Shown: positions 6,915-14,326 of the stretch, piece by piece
Layout: each line of letters opens with the position of its first letter
How positions within the stretch are numbered: position 1 is the first letter of the stretch
Translations under genes and position numbers: made by a program
IMG/VR virus record: IMGVR_UViG_3300008261_000396
Span: 1-53,205 of that record
Reading direction: 5' to 3' (one strand)
From: a virus
Length of the DNA: 53,205 nucleotides
Notes under the pieces: model-generated
Told to the model about the DNA's origin: nothing
Seen by the model: the letters and a program-made list of their open reading frames with translations, nothing else
Databases searched by the model: none

Positions 6915-8684
6915 ATGAAACCATTAAATTTAGATAATTCACCTTGCTCACCAATATCAAGCAATTGTGTTATTTGGCAAGGACCAGACATTTCTTGTAT
7001 AAACTTGTGTGCGGGTGATTCAGTTTCTGATGTAGTGTATAAGTTAGCTACAGAGCTGTGTACAATAATGGATCAATTAGATTTGACAAACTTAGATTTG
7101 TCATGTTTAAAATTGGCACCAAACTCACCAGCTGATTTTAGTGAGTTAATGCAAATTCTTATTGATAGAATTTGTGCTGGAGGTACTGGTAGTACTGGCC
7201 CGGCTGCAATTACTGACCCATGCCCTACTAACTGTATTGTTCCTATAGCAGATTGTTTTAAAACATCAGCAACGCAAACAACAATGTTGTTGCTTGACTA
7301 TGTACAAATGATTGGTGAAAAAGTTTGTAGTATTGTTGATCAGATAGATGAGATTAATAATACTATTACCAATATTGATAACAGAGTAACTATATTAGAA
7401 AACAAACCAGAACCAGAGCCATATGAATTACCTCCAATGCTTGTAGACTGTACATTAGCTGATGGTAGTGTAATAGCAGGTAATTCATATAAATTAGATG
7501 TTGTACTTACAGCTTTAGTGAATGATGATACTCATGGTTACTGTGCTTTATTATCTTCATTAGGACAACCTGGTGATGTATATACAGCATACAACTTTCA
7601 AAGCACTACTTCGGCAGGAAACTATGTTCCTACTATAGCAAGCTCTCCATCATTATTTAATTGTGGTACAGCAATGCAAACAGAGTATAATACCTCTTGG
7701 ATTGCAACACCACAAAATTTAAGTGATAGTTTTATTAATTTATGGATCACTGTTTCTGATATTAGAAAAGCTCATAAAACATATGAGGTTGTTGCTGGAA
7801 CTAATACAACTGTTACATCTGCTACAGCTGCAACAGGATGTGGTAATAAAGATACATTTACAGTTAATGCTGAAAAAGCTATTGTTGAACAAGGTGTTAA
7901 TACAACAGTTACTTCAACAGGACCAGTTGCAGGAGTTACAACATATACAGTAGCAGCAAAAGGTGTTACTGGTTTAGCTACAAGTTCTATCACAACCACT
8001 GTTGATTCTACAGGATCAAGTCATGTAGTTTCAGCTAGAGTTAATGATACAGGTTGGGTTGATCTTTTAGGTTTTAGTTTTTATGGTACTGATTCTAAAG
8101 CTGAATATAGCCCACAATGTAGAAGAGTTGGTAACTTAGTTTATTTTAGAGGTATGGTTATGATACCTTTATCATCAAATGGTTCTGGTGGCGGTACAGC
8201 TTTAACATGGAATTATACATCATCAAGTGATACTTATATTAGTAATACATCTGTTGCTCCTTTAGATTCAAGTCTTTCTGGTGATTCATATGCTTTAGTT
8301 AGTGGTGGAGATAGTATAATATTAACAAGTGTTATAAAAATTTTTATAACAAAAGCAAAAACATTGGTGTTTCAATATTTAAGAGATAATGAGTATTCAG
8401 GAGGAGGTGCTGCATCAAATATATTTTACACAAGTGCTTATAACCTCTTAAATTCAATTGTTACAAGTGGTGAACGTGTACCAAATTATGCTCCTGGTGG
8501 TATTTCTTCAAATGCTGCTGGCGGTACTCAAAATTTAACTACTGATTTTAGAACTAATACTTATAACTTTAGCTGTGATCCAAATCAACCTCTACAAACA
8601 GGTGGTTTTGGTTGGGTTTCTTTAGATGGTTTAGTAGCTTCATTAGCACCGTGTAATACAGATATTAAAACTGTTACTTGTTAA
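6915..8684 (+). CDS. Fibre-type virion protein with conserved anchor module and distal beta domain
   Basis: I place the start at the ATG 6915, giving 589 residues, because it lies behind the spacer and the upstream in-frame codons overlap the previous gene. The N-terminal 70 residues (NCVIWQGPDISCINLCAGDS-VSDVVYKLATELC) form a module also visible in the next three genes. A short coiled coil (about residues 135-165, ending NRVTILENK) is followed by Thr/Ser-rich beta stretches. The C-terminal 220 residues start GWVDLLGFSFYG and contain CRRVGNLVYFRGMVMIP, a layout typical of trimeric fibre tips. The most likely role is a capsid or tail fibre that contacts the host surface. The low-complexity middle has repeated TTVTS segments that could be flexible or shaft-forming. 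Confidence 0.65.
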   Translation: MKPLNLDNSPCSPISSNCVIWQGPDISCINLCAGDSVSDVVYKLATELCTIMDQLDLTNLDLSCLKLAPNSPADFSELMQILIDRICAGGTGSTGPAAITDPCPTNCIVPIADCFKTSATQTTMLLLDYVQMIGEKVCSIVDQIDEINNTITNIDNRVTILENKPEPEPYELPPMLVDCTLADGSVIAGNSYKLDVVLTALVNDDTHGYCALLSSLGQPGDVYTAYNFQSTTSAGNYVPTIASSPSLFNCGTAMQTEYNTSWIATPQNLSDSFINLWITVSDIRKAHKTYEVVAGTNTTVTSATAATGCGNKDTFTVNAEKAIVEQGVNTTVTSTGPVAGVTTYTVAAKGVTGLATSSITTTVDSTGSSHVVSARVNDTGWVDLLGFSFYGTDSKAEYSPQCRRVGNLVYFRGMVMIPLSSNGSGGGTALTWNYTSSSDTYISNTSVAPLDSSLSGDSYALVSGGDSIILTSVIKIFITKAKTLVFQYLRDNEYSGGGAASNIFYTSAYNLLNSIVTSGERVPNYAPGGISSNAAGGTQNLTTDFRTNTYNFSCDPNQPLQTGGFGWVSLDGLVASLAPCNTDIKTVTC

Positions 8685-8697
8685 TAATACATAAACA

Positions 8698-9321
8698 ATG
8701 GCTAAAAAATGTAAAAATTGTAAATGTAACAAGAAGGTGGTTATTCCACCTACCCCTTGTTTTACATCTGCAGGTTGTCCTCCAAAGCCAGCTTGTGAAG
8801 ATACTTTTGACATTGATTGTGTAAACTACACAGGTGAAGATATTATTTGTAATAATGCAGTTGTTGTTGAGTCAGGTGATTCTTTGACAACTGCACTTAC
8901 AGCTTTAGTAGATCAGATATGTAACAAACAAAATTGTGATCTTCAAGTTGAATTTACATATGATAATGCTGAAGGATTATTAAATTTTACAATAAATAAT
9001 GGAGAAGCTCCATTTGATATAAAAGCTAGTATGGCTCAACAACCATTAGCGGGTATTAAGTTTGCACAACAATGTGTTTATCCTGATGGTGGGGGAGATC
9101 TTTCATGTTCTTATGGATATATTTTACAATCACAGAATGGCTTTTCTGTACAACTTTGTTGTAGCATTGCTAATTCTTATGTAACAACACCAGATGCTAT
9201 TAAAAGATTTGTGGGGACAATTAAGTTAGATATAACAGATTCAAGAGGATGTAATAAAGAAGTATTTTATACAGTTGATATAAATGAAGAAGATTGTATT
9301 TCTTGTCCTGTTTTTAATTAA
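8698..9321 (+). CDS. Cys-rich virion protein sharing the anchor module (paralog 1)
   Basis: This 207-residue protein starts with a basic Cys cluster (MAKKCKNCKCNKK), then DIDCVNYTGEDIICNNAVVVESGDSLTTALTALVDQIC, the same arrangement as residues 15-65 of the preceding fibre protein. The rest is beta-rich, with GEAPFDIKAS and a C-terminal VTDSRGC-like strand (KLDITDSRGCNKEVFYTV) that matches the end of an SprB/PKD-type repeat. It is one of three tandem paralogs (8698, 9328, 9873) that share the anchor and differ in their distal parts. No enzyme residues are visible. A role in head fibre or decoration is inferred from neighbours and modular build. Confidence 0.55.
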   Translation: MAKKCKNCKCNKKVVIPPTPCFTSAGCPPKPACEDTFDIDCVNYTGEDIICNNAVVVESGDSLTTALTALVDQICNKQNCDLQVEFTYDNAEGLLNFTINNGEAPFDIKASMAQQPLAGIKFAQQCVYPDGGGDLSCSYGYILQSQNGFSVQLCCSIANSYVTTPDAIKRFVGTIKLDITDSRGCNKEVFYTVDINEEDCISCPVFN

Positions 9322-9327
9322 TTATAT

Positions 9328-9867
9328 ATGGAAACTTGTAATAAATGTAATATTTGTAATTATGTAAAATGCAATTGTGTGGAATCAACACCACCAGTTG
9401 TAGATTGCCCTACACCAAATAAGTGTGGTGACAAAGAAATGTTTACATCTGATTGTTTTGACTTTACAAGTTCTCCTATCAAGTGTGGAAACAAAAGTGT
9501 TATATATGCAAATAATACTCTTACTCAAGCATTATCAAATGTAGTTGAATTTTTGTGTGATAAGAAATGTAAATTGGATGTAACAATTAGTAATACAAAT
9601 CCTTTTGAATTAACAGCAAATGTTGCAAACGGTGTTGCACCTTATACATACTTGTGGAGTTCACCATCAAGTGGTTTTGTTGGACATAATACGGGGGGTG
9701 TTGTTAATAATCAAACTGTTACATTTGCACCTACTGAAAATTCATTTCTCAATGGTACACAAACTTATAATGTGAATAGAACAATATTTATGGTTACAGT
9801 TACAGATGCAAATGGTTGTACTCAAGAAGCTTATTATAGATATGTTAGTAAATCATCAATAACTTAA
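9328..9867 (+). CDS. Virion protein: anchor module plus SprB/PKD-like domain (paralog 2)
   Basis: This 179-residue protein starts with a CxxC-rich head (METCNKCNICNYVKCNC), followed by the shared anchor (DCFDFTSSPIKCGNKSVIYANN-LTQALSNVVEFLC) and one beta domain. That domain contains GVAPYTYLW at about residue 102 and VTVTDANGCTQEAYY at about residue 156. GxxPYTYxW and VTDxxGC are the two hallmarks of the SprB repeat, which is abundant in gliding and adhesion proteins of Bacteroidota. This suggests an Ig-like fold and a Bacteroidota host. The gene begins six bases after its paralog and ends five bases before the next, clearly one transcript. Confidence 0.6.
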   Translation: METCNKCNICNYVKCNCVESTPPVVDCPTPNKCGDKEMFTSDCFDFTSSPIKCGNKSVIYANNTLTQALSNVVEFLCDKKCKLDVTISNTNPFELTANVANGVAPYTYLWSSPSSGFVGHNTGGVVNNQTVTFAPTENSFLNGTQTYNVNRTIFMVTVTDANGCTQEAYYRYVSKSSIT

Positions 9868-9872
9868 TTTTT

Positions 9873-11348
9873 ATGAGTAGTTTATCAAATTGTCAAGATT
9901 GCGCAGGCTTTTCACTTACTCAACCAGAACCATGTATTACACAAGCATGCATTCAATCTAATAAGTGTTCAGAGATATTAGATGCTGCATGTATAAGTTT
10001 TAAAGGTAATAACTTAACATGTGATGGATATACAATTGTAGAAAATGGTCAGAATATAGAAAGTGTTATTCAGAACTTATTTTCTTATGTATGTGAAGAA
10101 TGTGATCTGACTGTAAATATAACCGGAGCAGAAGCATCCTACCCTTCCCTTACCTCAGTAGTATCAGGAGGTACAGCACCATATACTTATTCTTGGAGCA
10201 TTGTACAAGCAAATGCAGTTGCTCATAATATTATAGGACCTACTAATGAAAGTACATTAAACTTAGAAACAGTAAGTATAAACTCATTATTGTCTAATGT
10301 GCCTTTTGCTTGTGAAATTTTAACACTTGAAAATACATTAGCATTTCAAAAGTTATATACTTATGTTGATTGTAATGGTGAACGAGTAAATTTAACATTA
10401 GCTGCAGGTGAAACATCAGAAATTTTTTGTAAGCATAATTGGCTTACTCCTCTACAACCTACAGATATTGTAACTACTATAGGAACTACTTGTGATCAAA
10501 GAAAATTTGTTAAATCTACATTTGTAAGATTAGATGTAACAGATGCTAAAGGATGTACTAAAGCTACATACTTTGACTATGCATGTGATTGTTATGTTCA
10601 ACCTATGGATACTCCGGGTGAATATACTGAGTATATAGGTGGGGATTTACTATTAACTGATTTTGTTATTCCTGATGCTAATTTCTTAGATAGAGAAGAT
10701 CAAATAATATCTTGTGATGAATTAAAAAACTTTAGTTGCAATGGTACTGATGATCCTTTAGTAAATCAATATAGAACTGTAAGAGATTTATTCAATAAAG
10801 CAAGTGTTTGTAAAGTTATAAGTGAACAAAAAGGAGTAACTTTTGATGATCCTTTAAATGGTTGTGATACTCAAGATTATAATTTTACACCTTGGGAACC
10901 AGGAAATTTAGCTGATCAAACAATAGTATATAAAGGAAGATTATCATTAGCTAAAATAGATTATGGCTGTCCAGAATATACATTCTGGAGATGGGATAAT
11001 ATTGTTTATCCTCAATTAAATAATCAAACACTTGCTCAAAGATTACCTAATGTAAAAACAAATATGAAGGTATTGCCTGCTGCAACACTAATAGTAGACA
11101 TACCTACAACAGGAGTAGAAGGTGAATGGTTATATTGTTTTGAAGATAGTAATTATTATGCTTGGGATCCTGTATTAAATGCTTTTTCATTTGTATTAGG
11201 TAATATAATAAATGCGGATATTGATGGTATTAAAAGAGCAAGAAGAGATGCTCAAATAAAAGCTTTTGGTCAAATGATTTTAGCACAAGATCCTTTTCTT
11301 TGGGCTGTTGATATATTTTTGCACAGATATAAATATGAATTAATTTAA
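9873..11348 (+). CDS. Large virion protein: anchor module, SprB/PKD-like domain, unique C-terminal domain (paralog 3)
   Basis: This 491-residue protein has the shared Cys-rich anchor in its first 80 residues (ACISFKGNNLTCDGYTIVENG, then LFSYVCEECDL). Next comes an SprB/PKD-like domain with GGTAPYTYSW at about residue 99 and VTDAKGCT at about residue 222, with an insertion between the two hallmarks. The remaining 250 residues are distinct: QYRTVRDLFNKAS, a Trp/Tyr-rich stretch (PEYTFWRWDNIVYPQLNN) and a final helical part rich in basic and aromatic residues. The unique C-terminal domain could be the distal receptor-facing or enzyme part, but no catalytic motif is recognisable. The tandem position with its paralogs suggests expansion by duplication. 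Confidence 0.55.
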   Translation: MSSLSNCQDCAGFSLTQPEPCITQACIQSNKCSEILDAACISFKGNNLTCDGYTIVENGQNIESVIQNLFSYVCEECDLTVNITGAEASYPSLTSVVSGGTAPYTYSWSIVQANAVAHNIIGPTNESTLNLETVSINSLLSNVPFACEILTLENTLAFQKLYTYVDCNGERVNLTLAAGETSEIFCKHNWLTPLQPTDIVTTIGTTCDQRKFVKSTFVRLDVTDAKGCTKATYFDYACDCYVQPMDTPGEYTEYIGGDLLLTDFVIPDANFLDREDQIISCDELKNFSCNGTDDPLVNQYRTVRDLFNKASVCKVISEQKGVTFDDPLNGCDTQDYNFTPWEPGNLADQTIVYKGRLSLAKIDYGCPEYTFWRWDNIVYPQLNNQTLAQRLPNVKTNMKVLPAATLIVDIPTTGVEGEWLYCFEDSNYYAWDPVLNAFSFVLGNIINADIDGIKRARRDAQIKAFGQMILAQDPFLWAVDIFLHRYKYELI

Positions 11349-11352
11349 GATT

Positions 11353-11913
11353 ATGGATCCATTTGATTATGTATTTTATAATGCATTAGGTAATACTTGT
11401 AATGGTTATACAACTACAGTAGAAAATTTATCTATTGATGATTTTGCTTCTACTAGAAATGCTACTAAAGCTGCTTATAAAAAAGCACTAGATGATTATT
11501 TTGTAACAATGATACCTGGTAAATATTTTGATCCTGATACAGGAGCATTATGCACAGGTTGTATTGATCAAAATGATTTGAACAGACTAATAGATTTTAT
11601 ACAAGGTCCTGGTGGTATATTTGAGTATTTTGAAAAAGACTACCGTGATGTAGAACTTAGATTTTGGAATTCACTTTATCCTACAGGACATCCTGATAAA
11701 AAGACAGGAACTGTAACATCAAGTTCAACTTTTAATAAAGTATATCCTATGGGTCAAATAGTAACTGTTACTATTACTACAGACTACACAAATGCTCAAG
11801 CTCCTAACAGAGCTTTATATGATGAGTTTAGACAAAAGCTTGGAATATTTTTACAGAAATTAAAAGAGTATCATTATTTAAGTTTAAAGATGCCTTTCAC
11901 AACCGTTAGTTAG
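11353..11913 (+). CDS. Uncharacterised protein closing the fibre block
   Basis: This 186-residue protein ends with TAG and is followed by a terminator. It is mixed alpha/beta with an aromatic N-terminus (DPFDYVFYNALGNTC), an acidic Cys segment (DPDTGALCTGCIDQNDL), a central EYFEKDYRDVELRFWNSLYP and a helical C-terminus (EFRQKLGIFLQKLKEYHYL). No family is recognised and there is no signal peptide. As the last gene before the terminator at 11949 it may be an accessory of the upstream fibre proteins, for example a chaperone or cap, but nothing in the sequence proves this. Confidence 0.55.
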   Translation: MDPFDYVFYNALGNTCNGYTTTVENLSIDDFASTRNATKAAYKKALDDYFVTMIPGKYFDPDTGALCTGCIDQNDLNRLIDFIQGPGGIFEYFEKDYRDVELRFWNSLYPTGHPDKKTGTVTSSSTFNKVYPMGQIVTVTITTDYTNAQAPNRALYDEFRQKLGIFLQKLKEYHYLSLKMPFTTVS

Positions 11914-11948
11914 TTGAAGTTTGTTGGTTTATTCTTACAACTACGGAC

Positions 11949-11978
11949 AAACCCCTGCACTTGTAGGGGTTTTGTTTT
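11949..11978 (+). terminator. Rho-independent terminator between fibre and neck blocks
   Basis: AAACCCCT (11949-11956) pairs with AGGGGTTT (11965-11972) around an eight-base loop that can close by two more pairs. A T-rich tail runs to 11978. It sits 36 bases behind the TAG stop at 11913. Confidence 0.85.
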
Positions 11979-11983
11979 ATAGC

Positions 11984-11991
11984 TATATTTG
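11984..11991 (+). promoter_or_regulatory. Possible Bacteroidota-type -7 element
   Basis: TATATTTG fits the Bacteroidota -7 consensus TAnnTTTG. A TTG lies 20 bases upstream at 11961-11963, an acceptable distance for the -33 element, though it falls in the terminator loop. Its location between a terminator and the neck genes fits a promoter read by host RNA polymerase. Confidence 0.35.
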
Positions 11992-12011
11992 CTAAACTAA
12001 CTAATTTTTAC

Positions 12012-12019
12012 TATATTAT
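12012..12019 (+). promoter_or_regulatory. TATATTAT motif at the start of the neck block
   Basis: Third spacer copy of TATATTAT, after a T5 run, ending one base before the ATG at 12021. If it works like a -10 element, transcripts would start inside the gene, so here it may play another role, such as an A/T-rich initiation region, or be chance. Confidence 0.25.
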
Positions 12020-12020
12020 T

Positions 12021-12602
12021 ATGAGAGAGTTTAAGAAACCTGACTTATCAGCACCAAGGTATAGACCTGAAGTACTTACACTTTTGAATAAAGAGTTCTT
12101 TGATAGCTTTAGAAAGAAATATCCTAAGTATAGTGCTTATGATAATAAAGCTTTAAAAGACATTGCTAAAGCATTTAATAAAGCATTGTATACAATGGTA
12201 ATTGACAATAGAGACGGAGTGCAAATACCAGAACAAATAGGATGGCTTTTTATTGGAACATGTCAACACAGTAAGAAGAAGAACATTGACTTTGCTAAAT
12301 CAAATCAATATGGTGTAGAAGTATCAAATAATAATTTTGCAACAGATGGAAAGCTTGCTAAAATATTTTTTACAAACTATGCACCAAAGCATAAAATAAA
12401 GAACAGAGAGTTTTGGAGTTTTGTTGCATGTAGAGATTTTAAAAGAGCGGTAGCTAAATCATATCCTGAAAATTGGAACATGTATTTAGTGATACAAAAT
12501 ACAAAAGCAATTAAAGAAGTATATCTTAAATTGCAGTATGAAAAAATAAATAATAAAGAGACTTTAAAAAAACTAGAGTCTTATAATGAATTTGACTTAT
12601 GA
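12021..12602 (+). CDS. IHF/HU-like DNA-binding protein of the crAss neck block
   Basis: This 193-residue basic protein has an N-terminal two-helix region (LLNKEFFDSFRKKYP, LKDIAKAFNKALYTMVID) leading into RDGVQIPEQIGWLFIGTC. This order resembles the helix-helix-beta start of HU/IHF (helices followed by G-x-x-V-x-L-x-G-F-G). The C-terminal half is basic and aromatic (KIFFTNYAPKHKIKNREFW, CRDFKRAVAKSYPENW) and unlike bacterial HU. crAss-like phages encode one or two IHF-like proteins just before the tail tube and stabilisation genes, and this gene holds exactly that position. It overlaps the next gene by four bases (ATGA). The assignment combines synteny and fold resemblance, and DNA bending is inferred. 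Confidence 0.55.
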   Translation: MREFKKPDLSAPRYRPEVLTLLNKEFFDSFRKKYPKYSAYDNKALKDIAKAFNKALYTMVIDNRDGVQIPEQIGWLFIGTCQHSKKKNIDFAKSNQYGVEVSNNNFATDGKLAKIFFTNYAPKHKIKNREFWSFVACRDFKRAVAKSYPENWNMYLVIQNTKAIKEVYLKLQYEKINNKETLKKLESYNEFDL

Positions 12603-13270
12603 CTACAGTAGGAGAAGCAATATCAAGAGTTAGGAATACACTGAAGGCTGTTAAAGAAGATGCATTCTTGACAGACCGTGTAATCTATTACTCTATTGTA
12701 AAGTATGGCCAGACTCTTCTTAAAAGAGAAGACAATCAATATAGATTGATGCAGATAAGTAATATATTTTCTGTATTACCTTATGTGGAATTAATTGATG
12801 TTGACAAAATAGAAGCTGGATGTACTGGTGTATATTCAGATTGTTATTTCAAAAGAACTAAGGAAAAAATTCCAGATATACTTTCTGGTTTATTTGGACC
12901 TATTATACGTACTGTATCTTCAATAGATAGCTCAGAAGTTATCTTCAGAACTAATCCTGGTACTTGGGTTTCTATAACTAAATCTACTACATTCAAATAT
13001 AATAAGAGAAAATACTTTTGGTTCCTAAATGGCTACTTGTATTTTCCAAATTTACTTTGGGATGCAGTAAGAGTAGAAGCTATATTCCAAGGTGATAAAG
13101 GAGATTTCTTATGTGATCCAGAAGAACAGTGTAAGCTTAAACAAGATATTGCATTACCATTTCCAGAATACTTATTTTCTGAAATTGAACAGATGGTAGT
13201 TAAAGAGTTAGCAATGTCATTACAAATTCCTACTGACGGACCAGATGATGGTCAAAATACTTTAAGATAA
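12599..13270 (+). CDS. Ring protein 1 / tail tubular-like connector
   Basis: This 223-residue protein starts with an amphipathic helical region (TVGEAISRVRNTLKAV, FLTDRVIYYSIVKYGQTLLKRED). A beta-rich middle follows (EVIFRTNPGTWVSITKST, YFWFLNGYLYFPN), and the end is FPEYLFSEIEQMVVKELAMSLQIP, a helix-rich close with a conserved-looking Pro. The layout and position fit the first ring protein (Ttub-like, phage gp11/gp4 type connector) that docks to the portal in crAss-like virions. The gene overlaps both neighbours, by ATGA upstream and TAATG downstream, which indicates translational coupling of neck subunits. No catalytic residues are visible. Confidence 0.6.
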   Translation: MTTVGEAISRVRNTLKAVKEDAFLTDRVIYYSIVKYGQTLLKREDNQYRLMQISNIFSVLPYVELIDVDKIEAGCTGVYSDCYFKRTKEKIPDILSGLFGPIIRTVSSIDSSEVIFRTNPGTWVSITKSTTFKYNKRKYFWFLNGYLYFPNLLWDAVRVEAIFQGDKGDFLCDPEEQCKLKQDIALPFPEYLFSEIEQMVVKELAMSLQIPTDGPDDGQNTLR

Positions 13271-14325
13271 TGGACTTCAACTACACAATAAAATACAGAA
13301 CCTTTGATCAGTTGATGGAAGATGTTCTAATTGATCTACCAACATTTGCATTGGAAAATATGATAGATCCTCAGCAGTTAATTAAACTTGCTAGAAAAAT
13401 CAATTATGACTTAGGTTTGAGACTTAATCAAACTAAAGAAGTTGTATTGGATGTTTGTCATGGTAGAGTTAAATTGCCAGATGATTTTTATGTGTGGAAC
13501 TACGGTCTTATTTGTTATGATAGAGTAGAGCATGTAGGTTATGATGGTATGGTGGGTGGAACTAATATACAGGAAGTTCCTTGGAATCCTGTAAAGTACC
13601 AAGAAGCACCAGCAACAATCAATACTTGCGCTGCTCCTACAGTAAATTGTAGAACATGTAACTCTAATCCATGTAATCATACAGCAGCATGTGAAGCAAA
13701 TGTAGCACCTACAGATGTTATTCCAACAGAGTATGATCCTAACAATCCATATGGGAATACATGTATTGCTCCAAGAGTATTTGTAAACTGCAAAGGTGAA
13801 AGTTATGAACTTGTTCAAGTTGTAAGATCCGGTGCAGTCAGAACATATAAAACACTTGTTCAACTTAGAATGAAAGCAAGTCAGAACATAGAATGTGAAT
13901 GTCCTAACTTGTATTACAATGGTCCTGATCAAGGTTGGCTTAAAGATGGTTTCTTATTTACTACATTTCAAGATGGTCATGTATATATAAACTATCAAGG
14001 AGAGCTTATTGATGATAATGGAAACATAATGGTTCCTGATCATCCAAGACTTAATGATTACTATGAGTATGCATTTAAGAAAAGAATATTTGAAAACCTA
14101 GCACTTAATGGTGAGAACATTGGTCAAAGATTACAGATCATATTACCTGAGTTAAAAGATGCTAGAGTTAATGCATTAAACTTTGTTAATACTCCAAACT
14201 TTAAAGAGATGGAGCAATTATGGTGGACTAACAGAAGAGCACAGTATTCTAAATACTATGACATGTTTAAAGCTCCAACATTTGGAAACTATGCAAGATT
14301 AAATTATAATACTAAAGTGATATAA
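13270..14325 (+). CDS. Ring protein 2 / tail stabilisation-like protein
   Basis: This 351-residue protein has a helical N-terminus (FDQLMEDVLIDLPTFALENM, QQLIKLARKINYDLG) and then RVKLPDDFYVWNYGLICYDR. A Cys-rich variable loop spans about residues 118-175 (CAAPTVNCRTCNSNPCNH). The C-terminus contains YEYAFKKRIFENLALNGEN and NFVNTPNFKEMEQLWWTNRR-AQYSKYYDMF. That C-terminal block is characteristic of the crAss-like stabilisation protein (P22 gp4-like, ring protein 2). It follows ring protein 1 by overlap and is followed by the muzzle, the order of the crAss neck. The Cys-rich loop looks like a lineage-specific insertion. Confidence 0.7.
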   Translation: MDFNYTIKYRTFDQLMEDVLIDLPTFALENMIDPQQLIKLARKINYDLGLRLNQTKEVVLDVCHGRVKLPDDFYVWNYGLICYDRVEHVGYDGMVGGTNIQEVPWNPVKYQEAPATINTCAAPTVNCRTCNSNPCNHTAACEANVAPTDVIPTEYDPNNPYGNTCIAPRVFVNCKGESYELVQVVRSGAVRTYKTLVQLRMKASQNIECECPNLYYNGPDQGWLKDGFLFTTFQDGHVYINYQGELIDDNGNIMVPDHPRLNDYYEYAFKKRIFENLALNGENIGQRLQIILPELKDARVNALNFVNTPNFKEMEQLWWTNRRAQYSKYYDMFKAPTFGNYARLNYNTKVI

Positions 14326-14326
14326 G

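Noticed and set aside
13411-13932. 173-codon open frame on the minus strand
   Set aside because: It lies fully inside the ring protein 2 gene, is Cys/Ile/Ser-rich without any recognisable pattern, and mirrors the codon bias of the + strand gene.
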